A stretch of 64,000 nt of DNA, taken from Oegoconia quadripuncta. Taxonomy: Eukaryota > Arthropoda > Insecta > Lepidoptera > Autostichidae. The translations under genes were made by a program, and so were the position numbers. Positions within the stretch are counted from its first letter, which is position 1, and each line of letters opens with the position of its first letter. The notes beneath the pieces were generated by a model. The model was given only the letters and a program-made list of their open reading frames with translations, searched no databases and was not told the DNA's origin. Positions 42,206 to 54,602 of the stretch are shown piece after piece. Where the stretch lies: assembly GCA_949316235.1 (NCBI GenBank), contig OX438748.1:9861001-9925000 (forward strand), given 5' to 3'.

Positions 42206-42504
42206 GTATGCAAACCTTAATAAAATTTTATGGGATTGTTTAAGTTTAGATCTTAAATAAAAGGGCGAGTTAGATTTTAAAATAATATGCGTCAAAGACA
42301 CTAAATGGCGCAGTGTGACGTAATGAGGTCGTAACCTTGAAGATAAAACTTCACAGGTTGTAAATTTCGAAATTCGCTGATATCAGTCCCGAATTTGCGA
42401 GAACAACAAACGATTCGTCTTGCTTCTTTAAATTCTTTTAGAAATAGTAAAACTCCTTATTGCGAATGAAAGAAGATTCCACGGGAAGTCGTAGGCTTTG
42501 AAAA

Positions 42505-42910
<406 letters not shown>

Positions 42911-43389
42911 GGACAAAACAGTTCATGAAGGTTCATGCGATCCAGTGGTGCCTCATTAAGTAAATTAAGGTTTCTTATTACGTACAGTATAAATCCAAAA
43001 TATTGCTCTGACCTGCACTCGAAAAGCCTAAGAGCTAATTATAAAAAAATACCGAAATATAGTAGTTGTACTTTTCTTTGTATAAAAGTAAAACGCCTTT
43101 GTATAAAAGTTTTATAAAGATTTTGGAAAAGTAAATTTTCTTTTACACACGGCATACTCCTCATAAATACGGTCATTTGATAATTGAAATAAAGGAAGAA
43201 AATATTATTTCGTTAGCTCTTTTGTTATTTATAATAGACCTAATTATTTAAATTTGAATAGAATTTTTTATATACAATTTATAATTTACACTTTAGTACA
43301 GTCGGTATCATGTTTACCCATACTAGGTTAAATTATAATATTATTAATGACAGCATTAAACTATTCCATTCGAAGTTCGCTGAAATGAC

Positions 43390-43620
43390 GTTCTGGCCTA
43401 GATGATTACATACATAACCTTTATACCAAATGTGGTGGTCAGAGATATCCCAAATATTCGTGTTCCAAACATGAAGAGTTTAATGCTTGAAACAACTTCC
43501 GCAGTTCACCTTACGATATATACGGAAATGCACACGTCACAGGTGGTGAGCCCATCTCCGTTAAACCGTGCAAATCTAGGTATAGATGTTTTGTAGTGGA
43601 AAGTCCCTTAGTCGCGGATT
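43390..43620 (-). repeat. Family E dispersed repeat
   Basis: TGGTCAGAGATATCCCAAAT, GAAATGCACACGTCACAGGT and CCGTTAAACCGTGCAAATCT are reverse complements of the plus-strand family E blocks. Confidence 0.6.
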
Positions 43621-43914
43621 GCTCTATTATTTTTACCTGCTGAAATCACACAGCACAACCTAGATGATTAGAGAATTGCGGATGGTATAACTTAAATATG
43701 CAACTGGTTATCATTGATGAAACAGCCAAACCCTGTATGAATATTTATCACGCAGACTGTACCTACTTCCCTTTATTATATTATACTCTTGTTCTTTTTT
43801 AATATTAGGAAAATTGGGTAATAGTGTATTTTTAGTAACTTTATTATGAAACGACGAGCTTTCTAATAAACTGAGAACGAATAATATAATGGAGAAAAAT
43901 AAAATAGGAATACT

Positions 43915-44130
43915 ATCGTGACGACCGATTGGTGTAGTAAATAGTGAACCTATCAGCGAAACCAACGGTTGCGGGTTCGAATCCTGCAAGGGGTAAATGT
44001 TTGTGTTATGAATATGAATATTATAAATATTTATGTATATCCGTTATCTAATATCCATAGTAAAACCTTTGCTTAATTTGGGACTAGATGTTTGGTGTAA
44101 ATGACGCATATATTTATTATCATTATGTAT
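43915..44130 (+). mobile_element. SINE family S2 copy
   Basis: The head has GATTGGTGTAGTAAATAGTG and GGTTGCGGGTTCGAATCCTG. The tail TTTGGGACTAGATGTTTGG is followed by TTTA-rich sequence. Confidence 0.6.
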
Positions 44131-44177
44131 TACTTAAAGGTACTACATAATTTTAATCTTAAATAATAACATAATAT

Positions 44178-45735
44178 CTAACTAATATTGTAAATGTGAA
44201 AGTTTGGATGTTTGTTTGTTTATTTATTGCTCAATCACTGCGAAATGGATAATCGCATTTGGATGAAAAGTACATAGATAGAACATACGAGTTAAATCGT
44301 ATAGTTATCGTGCCCTTTACCAGGAAGCGGAAGCTAGACCGATTGGCTCCCTCCCGCCTGGACGGCACAACCATTCCGTTCTCCGCTGAGGTCAAGTATC
44401 TGGGTATAATTTTTGACCAGAAACTGACCTGGAACAGCCACCTGAACGGAGTCTTGCGAAAGGCTAAAACAGCCATGCACATGCAGTCGTCTGGCAGGAC
44501 TAAAATAAATGCTAAGTGTATTGAACCATTTGAGGAAGAACTGGCTCTCCCAGTCACTGAGAACTCTCCAAAGCTGGGTACTGGAGGACCGGATTCTCGG
44601 CATGGTGACCGACGCTATGATTCCTAAGTACGAATTCTGCAGGCTATTCACCGTAGAAATTCCTCATAGAGAGGACTGGTTAACTGAACGAATTACTTGG
44701 AAACCCGGGAGCCTAAAATGGTACACCGATGGCTCTAAGTTAGGTTGTGACGTTGGCTGTGGAGTATATGGAGAGCAGCCTAGATTCAAAACCAGTACTA
44801 ATCTTGGGAAACATGCCTCCATATTCCAAGCAGAAGTATATGCCATAATAGAGTGTGGGAAATCATTCTACACAAACGCTACGTCAACCATACCATCTAC
44901 ATCCACTCAGATAGCCAGGCGGCTCTTTTGGCCCTAGCCTCAGACAAAATTGTCTCAAGGCTGGTTGAAAACTGCAGGCTTACTTTAAATACCCTGTGCA
45001 AAACAAACAGGGTCTTTCTTCGTTGGGTCCCGGGGCACGCAGGCATCGAAGGCAACGAAAAAGCCGACGAACTAGCGAAATTGGGGGCTAGCGGATCCCA
45101 GTACGGCCCTGAGCCTTTCTGCGGTATCTCAAAAAGCCTAATTCGCTTTACCCTAAGGAACCGTTGTACCCAAGCAGCTCTTAAACTCTGGACGAACACG
45201 CCAGGTTTAACACACTCCAAATCACTAATCAAAGCCTTCAACAAGAAGGCGGCCGGCGAAGCGCTGGCACTCAGTAGGAACAATTTACGCATTCTCACAA
45301 GGGCACTAACGGGACACTGCTGTCTGAGCAAACACATGCTCAACATAGGGCTCCGAGAAACAGGAATGTGCAGATTTTGCCTCCTCGCAGAGGAAACACC
45401 TGCACATCTGCTGTGTGAATGTGGCCCGCTAATGCGTAAACGCAATATCCACCTGGGCAGCCACTTATTACACCCGGATGAGATAAAAACCATCGGTGCC
45501 AGGAAAATTATCCAATTCCTCAAAAACCTGAGCAACGAACTGTAGGTCAGTGGCGATCACAATAGATCGGCAACGATCGCAGTGATACAGGTCTCCGATG
45601 ACCTGCAACAGCCACATACACATACAATACAATACGAGTTAAAATCTAGGATAACTTTTATCCCAAAAAAATGAGTAGCTCCCGTGGGATAAACAAATTA
45701 AACATATCCACCGAAGTCGCGGACGAAAAGATGAT
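44178..45735 (+). mobile_element. Helitron-like family A copy split by a non-LTR insertion
   Basis: 44178-44296 carries the left part (A|TCTAACTAATATTGTAAATG, TGCTCAATCACTGCGAAATG). 45644-45735 carries the right part (CCGTGGGATAAACAAATTAA, GAAGTCGCGGACGAAAAG). The two were joined before the insertion at 44297-45631. Confidence 0.7.
44297..45631 (+). mobile_element. 5'-truncated non-LTR retrotransposon with RNase H domain, 12-bp target duplication
   Basis: ATACGAGTTAAA flanks it at 44285-44296 and 45632-45643. It encodes, in order: the RT tail VPFTRKRKLDRLAPSRLDG with YLGIIFDQKLTWNSHL; a deletion or shift after RKAKTA; then an RNase H domain with YTDGSK (first catalytic Asp), E of FQAEVYAI, SDSQAAL, and WVPGHAGIEGNEKADELAK; then a C-terminal CRFCLLAEETPAHLLCECG Cys/His motif and stop at 45545. 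This order fits I/R1/LOA-type elements. A frame shift near 44850-44930 and loss of the RT thumb make this copy dead. Confidence 0.85.
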
Positions 45736-46976
45736 TATTATAAAAAGAAAGAAGACAGGAAAATTATATTCACATTATAGGTAGAACAAATGTTCCAGGT
45801 CACTGCCCTGAGGCATGGTGCCCAGAAGGCTAGAGGAGTTACCACGTGATATGGCCAGACTAGGTAGATAGCCTAGTCCTTCTAGCTTAGGTAGCTGCCA
45901 GCCCTTTACTTCAATTAGTTCTATTTTGTTTGATGCAGTCAACCCCGTCTCTTTTTACACGCTTTTATTAGCGTCACTTGTAACTGACTAACAAATCTTG
46001 GAAGTAAATTTTAACCTACATCTAATTGTCGTATCGAAATGAAACTCGGTAAGTACCTACATGTAGATTGGATGACAATACTATAATTTGATATCTTGGA
46101 GCTGATGGAGTCAGGATGAACTCTTCAATGGCTACTAGCAAAGCCCTCGAGTATGGTCTCAATATGATTACTTTTGCCGAGTCCCAATATATTGCACTTG
46201 GTGTCGAGACTCTGATATTGGCGCCAGAAGGTGATTAGTTTTAGTTTTTCTAAACTATTATTAGTTCTGTCTCAGCATTCGTGATTGGATACTCTTATTA
46301 TAGAAACTCCAGTTCTAAATTAGTCATTCCCGAGATAATCGAGATAGAATATAGTAAATCAATGTAATCTCTCGAGTTTACTTAGATTTCTTCAAGGCCC
46401 CTTCGTTAAATACATTGTTCTGTTTCAGCAGAAAAATTCACAACTTAACAGTCCTATTTTTCATAAGTAAATTTAGTAATGAAAGTTAATTATCATCTCA
46501 GTAGAAAGCAATTATCGCGTTCACTGTAGCGGAAATAAAAAAGTAGACGTAATTACTATCAGCTGTTATTTGAGTGGGACAGAGAATGAGGAGGATTTTT
46601 TTCCGAGCCAGCGGAAAGCTTTGAAATGTGGTACGGCGCGACCTTTCTTATGGCGCCTTATTTGGTGAGCCTTTTTTCCCAATAGAGAGTTTTGGGGGTA
46701 AAAACCTTTTCATATTAGATTAAGAATCTTCATAGACTAGACTTCTACACCTTTCAATGATTTTATAGTTGTTTTATGAGGGATTACATTAATCGCTCTC
46801 TTCCTCAACTGGTGATCGCTGTTATACGACTATGATTTTAAATTGATAATATTACATATTTCGAAATCGTGGTCAGTATTCACTGAATACATATCATGAC
46901 GTATAATAAGTCGAAGCAAAATTTTCACAAAATAGCAAAATTTTTAGTTGAGAAAAGATTAAAAAAAATATTTCGA
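45736..46976. other. Putative intron spacer, nothing recognised
   Basis: No recognised repeat or coding motif. The GC-richer words at 45800-45900 and 46090-46230 do not translate into anything familiar. Confidence 0.35.
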
Positions 46977-47188
46977 ACACTTACACCAATCATCTAGTCC
47001 CAAACTAAGCAAAACTCGTGCTATGGATACTAGATAACGGATAAACATACATAAGTGTTTATATAAACATCCATGACTCGGGAATAATATACTTATTCAT
47101 CACACAAACCTTTACCCCTAGCGAAATCGAACCCGCAACCGTTAGTTTCGCTGACAGGGTCACTATCCACTACACCAACGTATCGGTA
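46977..47188 (-). mobile_element. SINE family S2 reverse copy
   Basis: ATCATCTAGTCCCAAACTAA, CATCCATGACTCGGGAATAA, CCCCTAGCGAAATCGAACCC and CACTACACCAACG match S2 read on the minus strand. Confidence 0.65.
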
Positions 47189-47654
47189 AATATCAGTTAC
47201 ACGTACATCGATGGTCTATAACAGTCCGACCACGATTTCCATCGCAGACCCCGAGCTCCAAATGAAACGCTGCTGACCATCACAGTCTAAACTAAATTAA
47301 ATTCTAGTTTGATTACATCTAATTAAGCACGCAAATGTTCATTTTAGTATAGTGAACTCGCATAAATTAACAGGAATTGCTAAATCATTATTTTGTCGAA
47401 CAAAACTAGCGCCTGTAAACTAAAATGGTTGAGGGCAATTAAGTTTTGAAACTAAGCAACTCCCATTAATACAAGCATTGTGTAGTTTTCGCTGAAATAT
47501 GCCTGTCTTGTAACTAGAACTGGAGTAACGATTTATTGAAAAAGTGAAGGAAATGATTCGTTTAAAAGATAGTATTATACCTATTTAATTGTTGGAATCT
47601 TGACACTCAGCTTTTGATGCTTTTTTTGCTCTTAGATGTTGGGTCATCTGATAC

Positions 47655-47865
47655 GACACGACAACTTTATGAAGATCATTGAAGAAATATCATCATTTAA
47701 GGAGAAATGGAGGAGAAGAGAGGAAGGCCTAGAACAACATACATGATACAAATAAAAGACTAAAGTAAATGTCGTATCAGGAAGTCAAAGAAAAGGCAGA
47801 ATGTAGAGAAGTGTGGAAAGGACTCCACCGACAAGAGCATAGCTCTTAAATATAAGAGAGAGATT
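47655..47865 (+). pseudogene. Non-LTR C-terminal fragment, RTE-like
   Basis: It matches 37345-37520: GGAGAAGAGAGGAAGGCCTA, AAATGTCGTATCAGGAAGTC and CCACCGACAAGAGCATAGCT. Stops and shifts are frequent. Confidence 0.5.
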
Positions 47866-49660
47866 ATTTGTAAGTGATGATGACACATACATGATATCTA
47901 ATTAAAAAATGTGAATGAATCTTTGACAAATCTGTGACTTCGAATTTGTCTCAAATACTAGCTAGAGTCTCCGATTCACAAAAAACACTCTATGGGTAAA
48001 TAGACAAGACCAAATGGGAAAGGGGTACCCCGATTCGGTTCTGTGACAGATAACCTTTCAATGATTAATATTTAATTCTGATCTAAAACATTACAAGATT
48101 AAAGTGAGTGCATGTCGATCTAAATACTTTTGATGAAACTTACTATCATTTGAAAGTATTTTCGATATAATAATTATTATTGAAACTAAAACTTAAGTTA
48201 ACCTAAAGTTATACGAAAGGCGCTTCAATGAAAGACTATCTCGATGTACAAATAAAATAATGAAATAAAATACGATCTCTAGATTTTCAAGTAAAAGAAT
48301 AAGGTCTCCTTACAAGCATGGGAACGCTGCGTGCCTCTTAGACACTATGCCGCCTCGAGGAGATGCGCAAAACGCAATTTTTACCTATAATAATGATGAG
48401 TGACAAGTTAATATATTATGAGTTGTATTTAATTTAATTTATGGAAAAATCTCCACCTACAAGAGCATGGGTCTTAAATTAGATGATGATGATTTAATAT
48501 TATTAAGTAAAATACTCTTCAAGCAGATGTATGAGCGATGGAAAGTTCGACGAATGATTACTAAATAATTATAATATTCTGCGAATCGTGTTTATTTTAT
48601 TTTTTCTTTTATTTATTTGTATAAGAAACAAACAGTCTTACAAATGTTTAGGGTACAATAATTAGTTACTTATGGACTTATAGTTTCACTAATTAATTAC
48701 TTACATAACTAAGCATTTTCAAACAAAATGCCTTACGTATATTAGGTAACTATACCTGCAATTGCAGGGGAAAAGAAAATGAGTATCGGATTTTGAGACC
48801 CGAACGCCATAAACATTCGAATCCCATAAAGTGTAAGCTTATTTGAAAAAAATACTATTATTGTTGATCATTATATACAGCACACTCTCAATAAAGAAAA
48901 AGAATATACATGCATCTACATACATTAACACCAAGCAGTAATATATAAGATAGATAATGGGATATGAAAATCGATGCCATGATGATGACATATTTCCCGG
49001 TAATATTGCCCTCACATGACTACAATACGCATTACTGTAGATAAATCGAGATGTGTCGTAGTTTCATATTTCCAGAGAAAATTATATGAGAAGTATCTCA
49101 GTTTGGGATTCAAAACGAATCTCCTGTTACTACTCGTATATCTAAAGCATGTTTCTAATAACCTAATAATATGTACTAATGAAACATAATAAGGTAGCTA
49201 ATTTCAAAGACATTAATCTACTGTAATAATAAATAACACAGCTAATTTCCTTTGTAGAAAATGGAAAAAAGTTTTGATAAAAAAAAAACAGCCAATTAAT
49301 TACAAGATAATTGAATCAAAAAGTAATTTATTGTACTAGTACGAAGTAACATCTAATTGTATTATGAGAAATTGGGTAATTGGGGCATGTTTCATTTTTG
49401 ATAACGTTTTGAATACCATTCTAGCCAGAATTAACATTAACAGTTAGCTAGTGTGGTTCTGATTTTTTTCCTCTGTCAAATAAATATATAAAGTAAGTGA
49501 TGGAAGTTTAACGTTATTTGTGGAACTTCTAAACTGTTACAGAAAATTGTATCAGCCATTTATAACTAGTAGATATTTTACTGTCAGAGCAGATAGATTA
49601 TGACATTATGATGATATTATGAAGCGGTGAAAGGATCTTTATAAAAAAAAGGGAGATAAT
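47866..49660. other. Spacer with small repeat scraps
   Basis: 48445-48500 is another tail scrap of the element at 37345 (CACCTACAAGAGCATGGGTC). 48310-48370 resembles the intronic repeat at 23935. Otherwise unremarkable AT-rich DNA. Confidence 0.4.
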
Positions 49661-50144
49661 TGCAATGTATATGTATGTACATATCGTGGAGTATTATTTA
49701 GCATTACACAGAAAAAGAGATGCAAATCATCTTTCTTTTGGACAAGATACACTTTATTATATTAAATATTATATACTATACTTAGACATTGATAACATAA
49801 AATATAACTATGGGGCATCTTTTATGCTGCCCTGTGTCGCGACACTTATACGCTACAGGACCTTTGCGATTCCACGACGGTTCGGTACGTGTGGGCGCGA
49901 ACTGGTCCTCAAGAATTTGATGTGTTTGCCATCAACTTGCTAAGAAGAATATAATATGATTGTAAAAGTGAGATAAAATAAGTTAGCAAGTACTAACAGT
50001 TGTTTTACAGCAGTTTTAATAGTAATCGTAAGTACAGTCGACAGGACGACGCCGGTAACACTACCAGTGCAAGCTAGCCGCTGGACGCTATCGGAAATGT
50101 GAACGTCGCGAGATCCACTTATATTGGAAGTATATAGCTTCTTC

Positions 50145-50292
50145 TACAGTTTAAGAGCTATGCTCTTGTCGGTGGAGTAATGACCACAATTTGCACCTAC
50201 ACACAGCGCCATCTAGTTCCACACTAAGCAACTAGGCTTGTATTATGGATACCAGCTGGTTGATAAACTACACAAATACATATTTTTTGACA
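50145..50292 (-). mobile_element. RTE-like tail scrap followed by SINE S2 tail
   Basis: 50145-50185 (GAGCTATGCTCTTGTCGGTG) is the reverse of the RTE-like end at 47.8 kb. 50196-50292 (ACACAGCGCCATCTAGTTCC) is the reverse of the S2 tail; its tRNA-like head is absent. Confidence 0.5.
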
Positions 50293-50564
50293 TAAATGTG
50301 GGTATTGACAATTACATTATAATATGTATTTGTGCAGTTCGTATTGTTTCGTTTGTATATGTTGTCACAATAAGTCCAGAAATAGTATAATTTAATTTCG
50401 AATTTCCTACCAAATTTCAATTGCCTACATAAAATAGTTTCTGAATTGACAGTGATAGATGGACAGACTGATATTGACGTGATTCCATAAGTCTTTTTGT
50501 TAGTTTTGGTCCGGGAATTTATAAATGATTCTTGTTTAATTTAAGTTAAATAATATCATGCCAC

Positions 50565-50763
50565 CGTAGCATGACATAATTTTGGGTACATTATGAGGAG
50601 GGATGAAAGGCACGTAATGAGACGAGTGCTAAGTATGAATGTGGAGGGATACAGAGGTACAGGAAGACCGAAGAAGGTGTAGGTAGACTGCATGAGGAAT
50701 GATATGTGTGTGAAAGGGGTGAGTACGGAGATGACGGCTGATGGAGGAGAGTGGAAGTGGAAG
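50565..50763 (+). pseudogene. RTE-type retrotransposon C-terminal fragment
   Basis: The plus strand reads IMRRDERHVMRRVLSMNVEG, YRGTGRPKKV*VDCMRND, then STEMTADGGEWKWK, the conserved RTE C-terminus also seen at 31735. A stop replaces a Trp-type codon in the middle. Confidence 0.65.
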
Positions 50764-50765
50764 AT

Positions 50766-51310
50766 TTCCACTTTACCAGGCTGAGGTCCGCTCGTGCATG
50801 GAATACTGCTGTCACCTTTGGGATGGTTCAGCCAAGTACCAACTAGCTGCACTCGATTCTGTGGAACGACGTGCCATGAGACTCATAGGCGATAACTCGA
50901 CGACTGCTAAATTGCAGAGCCTTGAACACCGTCGCAAAGTCGTCTGTCTCTCAGATTTTTACAGGATGCATTTCGGGGAGTGTGCGTTGGAATTACATAA
51001 TCTTATTCCACCGTCACCCTTCCATCTTCGGACTACTAGGCGTGGGGAGGGATTCCACCCGTATATAGTTAATATTCTGAACATTCGCACTAAGAAGTTC
51101 GATTCTTCATTAATCATCCGAACAGCCAAGGCATGGAATTTCCTTCCGGCGTCAGTCTTTCCTGAATCCTATAACCTTGGGATCTCCAAGAGCAGAGTGA
51201 ATAGAGAATCGAGAGAATAACTGGGATCGCGGGCTTCATCTTCGACCAGATCCTCACTTCCCATCAGGTGAGATTGTGGTCACCCGCGAATCCAATCAAT
51301 CATAAAAAAA
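50766..51310 (+). pseudogene. CR1/Jockey-group non-LTR RT C-terminus and 3' end
   Basis: A frame open to 51220 reads RSCMEYCCHLWDGSAKYQL, SVERRAMRLIGDNSTTAKL, DFYRMHFGECALELHNLIPP, then HPYIVNILNIRTKKFDSSL and FLPASVFPESYNLGISKS. This is the thumb and C-terminus of a CR1/Jockey-type RT, followed by a 3' UTR ending in A. It is 5'-truncated; the upstream catalytic part is missing. It directly abuts the RTE scrap, so it may have inserted into it. A reverse relative is at 9210-9520. Confidence 0.75.
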
Positions 51311-51629
51311 GAAAGATATATATATGTTGTACCGACCCCACCTATTCCCCACCCACGATAAGGGTAGGAAAATGATGAAACTATTACCACAATAAATTAC
51401 TATATTCGCATTATCTGTAACTAACGCCACTCTTTTAATATGATCCTCATTTTAGTAAAAGACCCAGAGTACGGCGTTGATTGATGGTATTTACAATTTA
51501 GTGATTTGCATAATTTTATGTTCATTGGCAGAGTACCATTGCACCGCTACTAACCAAGTAATATATAGGTACGAGCAAATTTTGAGGCCTTAAACAAATA
51601 GCATTTGCATTACACACAGCCTTTCGGTT

Positions 51630-52215
51630 CGTAAAAGAATAGAACCATCGCTTCTCTTTCCGCGGGTGCCATAAAAGGCGACTAAGCGACTACACCAAAA
51701 ATATATAATAGACTTTCACGTTTCAACGGCGATATGGCGTCATCCCCTGTCAGGTGTGCATTTCCGTATATTTCAAAAGGTGAACCGTGAATGTTGTTCC
51801 AAAATATATAAATTTAAATTGACATATTGTTATGTATTGTTACTTTATTGTATTTGACACAACATATATGAGGTAAGATGATGTTAATTCAGTTTTAAAT
51901 GTAACATTGTAATATTTAAAGTTATTCAGGGTTAACACAATGTTGTCGTTTATCGTGTCTGTTTATAATCGTTGCATGAATTTTTAATTCTATTTTTATA
52001 TTTTAAATATTTGTACGCCCTAACAGGCAGATTTTGTTGGGCTACTTACCTATCTACAAAATAAGACCTTTATCTGTATACCCAAAATCAAACAAATAAA
52101 TAATTTTCTTTCTTTCTTTCTTTCAAAAATTAAAGTCTTTATGTTTGGAACGCCCAAACAATACATTTTGGAATATCTCTGACCATTCCATATTCATAAT
52201 ATGTTTGTATGTATT
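51630..52215 (+). repeat. Family E repeat interrupted by a (TTTC)n-tailed retroposon
   Basis: Family E left part ends at about 51805 (GCATTTCCGTATATTTCAAA) and resumes at about 52128 (TTATGTTTGGAACGCCCAAA). The insert between contains CGCCCTAACAGGCAGATTTT and ends in ATAATTTTCTTTCTTTCTTT. A CAAAAATT-like duplication appears at both edges. Confidence 0.5.
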
Positions 52216-52477
52216 ACACTTTTTTATAACACCTGATTTTTTAATTAAACACGAGACCGAATGTGGTAATGCTCTCTGCCTGTACAACCGCATTATATAG
52301 TAACTAACGCCATTCTGTTCCTGTACTCATTTGGTTGTTGAGCCAGAGTGTTGATAGTACAATTTAGCGACTTGCGTAATTCTCTGTTCATTTGCAGAGT
52401 ACTATTGCAACGCTACACCAAGCGTTGCCTTTATAACCGGGTATATACTATGTAATAATAACCAGTTCTATGTCAAT

Positions 52478-52935
52478 ATAACTAGCTTTTCGCCCGCGGC
52501 TTCGCCTGCGTGGAATAACTTAATAGCAGAAATTTGTTTATCCCGCGGGAACTACTCACTTTATCGGGATAATAAATATCCCATGTTTTAATCGCAGGGT
52601 GTGTTCTACTTTAATACCAAATTTCATCCAAATCCGTTCATTCGTTTCACCGGGAGTGAGCAACAAACAAAATATACAAGCAAATATCCAAACTTTCGCA
52701 TTTATAATATTACTATCTATTCGCCCGCGGCTTCGCCTGCGTGGAATAATTTTATCGCCGAAATTTGTTTATCCCGCAGGAACTACTCACTTTAACGGGA
52801 TAAAAAGTATTCTATGTTTTAATTCAGCATATATTCTACTTCTACACCAAATTTTATCCATATCTGTTCATATGTTTCGCCGTGATTGAACAACAAAGAA
52901 ACATCTAAACTTTCACATTTATAATATAATATTAG
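52478..52935 (-). mobile_element. Two Helitron-like family A elements head to tail
   Basis: On the plus strand the reversed 3' end CGCCCGCGGCTTCGCCTGCG occurs at 52491 and again at 52721. Each is followed by TTTGTTTATCCCGC and by the reversed 5' part; the outer 5' end reads ATTAGTTAGA|T. The two differ at many positions. Confidence 0.7.
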
Positions 52936-52959
52936 TTAGATTGTCTATACGCGTTGAAT

Positions 52960-53268
52960 CACTTGGGCTATGGAACCTACGCGCACATGTACTCTTTAAA
53001 GGGTAGTCTGAGAGCCTGGTTAACGCATGCACAATCAGAGCCTTGACCAAAAAATAGGATTGACTGTGGAACGGACTTCCGGCAGCGGTATTCCCGAACG
53101 AGTACGACATTGGAACCTTCAAGAAACGAGCCTACACCTTCCTCAAAGGCCGGCAACGCATCTGTGACCCTTTTGGTGTTGCGGGTGTCCATGGGCGGCG
53201 GTGATTGCTTTCCATCAGGTGACCCGCATGCTCGTTTGCCGCATTCTCATATAAAAAAAAAAAAAAAT
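52960..53268 (+). pseudogene. Non-LTR retrotransposon 3' end (CR1/Jockey group)
   Basis: The plus strand reads [20 protein letters not shown] then [20 protein letters not shown] and, after stops, a 3' end ending in a long A-run at 53255-53268. This is the usual C-terminal end of one CR1/Jockey-like family. Only the last 100 or so codons remain. Confidence 0.7.
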
Positions 53269-53374
53269 TACTATACAGTGTGGCAATGCAGCCAGTCACT
53301 ACTATTTTTCTTCCACGAAAGCCTTGGCGAAAGTTTTTCATTTATAGCTATTTTTTAGTATTTTATATAGACAC

Positions 53375-53715
53375 TTAAAAAGAATAGAATCAACCCGTCT
53401 TTTCCTGTGGGTGTCGTAAAAGGTGGCTAAGGTACTTTCCATCAAAAAAACATCAATAGATTTGCACGTTTTAACGGAGATGGGTTCACGTGTGCGTTTC
53501 TGTATATTTCGAAGGTGAACCGTATATAGTTGCACCTCTGTTTTGGTTTCTTATATGTTGTTGTGATTTTTTTTTCGGTGTTTGTAAATAAATGGTTTAA
53601 GTGGTATATGTTTTTTCCAGCATTAAACTTTTAATGTTGGGAACACCCAAACACTAATGTTTGGGATATCATTGAACTCATTTGGGATAAAGGTCGTGAT
53701 GTTATGTATGTATGT
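53375..53715 (+). repeat. Family E dispersed repeat, longest copy
   Basis: Blocks in order: AATAGAATCAACCCGTCTTT, CCTGTGGGTGTCGTAAAAGG, GATTTGCACGTTTTAACGGA, GTGCGTTTCTGTATATTTCG, CACCCAAACACTAATGTTTG and AAAGGTCGTGATGTTATGTA. No coding capacity and no clear terminal inverted repeat. Confidence 0.6.
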
Positions 53716-54131
53716 TGATGTGAATTGTAATGTTCATAAGTATTTTTCTCATGTGAGTGTATTTCTTTGTAAATATAATAAAGAATAAGATACATGACTG
53801 AATAGTTTGGTAGTCGAACATTATATAGAATATTCGTACTATCCATCTTACCTAAGTTTATGGGAGACAGCATAATGACAACCAATAAGCTTGTCCATTA
53901 TTGTTTCTCCCTCCGGCCAGTTTCATCATTGTATCAGACGAAAACTGTTGTGTGATTGATAATTTGTGACAAAATATTATACCTAACACGGCATATAGTT
54001 GTATTAAAAGTTTACCTGTGAATTAGTTCAAAATATAAGTAATTCACTACGAGATCTAATAAATAATGAGGAAATTCGTGAAAGAAGGGAAGTCGCCGAT
54101 ATAGCCCAAACCGCCGATATAGTATTAGCAA

Positions 54132-54602
54132 GTTTTTTTTAAATATTTTTAGGGTCCGTAGTCAACAAGGAATCTTTATAGCGTCGTCATGTTCGTCTGT
54201 CTGTCGGTCTGTCCGCGGGTATCACGCTGACAAATTGATAAAATTTAATTTTGAAAAAAAAAACTAAATTCTTCAAGGTTACCTGCTCTTATGTTATTGT
54301 AAAATATTTTTGTTCACTTGTGTTGGAAGTTATTGTATGTATGTGAATGGAGTTAGAGTTGAACGATTTATCTATCTAAATTTTGATAAAGTAAAGTGTC
54401 GTCGTGCCCTACCAGCTACGACGTTAAAATGAAAACTATCACAGCTTTACAAGTTAGTAAGTAATAGTCGAAAAACTAATAAAATTTATTATCTGAGAAA
54501 TTTGTTTAAAACAACAAAATGCGCTTTTCCAAATTCATAGTATGACGGGCAACAACGGAACCTTACTCTGCGCGTGGCATGACGCGGACTTGGTCAGTTT
54601 TT
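54132..54602 (-). repeat. Family G dispersed repeat, near complete
   Basis: The plus strand starts TTTTTAGGGTCCGTAGTCAA, has a GTCTGTCTGTCGGTCTGTCC run, and ends CTCTGCGCGTGGCATGACGC then TTGGTCAGTTTT. The other end type is at 17606-17828. The type is common in insect genomes; its class is not evident. Confidence 0.5.

Noticed and set aside
44897..45535. 212-codon open frame on the minus strand
   Set aside because: It is the antisense of the RNase H and C-terminal region of the non-LTR element, whose plus strand has the real motifs.
49665..49943. 92-codon open frame ending in Cys-containing sequence
   Set aside because: Low-complexity Tyr/Ile/Leu start, no recognisable domain, and no splice signals that would link it to a gene.
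52090..52130. Short direct TTTC repeats considered as a CRISPR-like or regulatory array
   Set aside because: It is a plain tetranucleotide microsatellite at a retroposon end, with no spacers.
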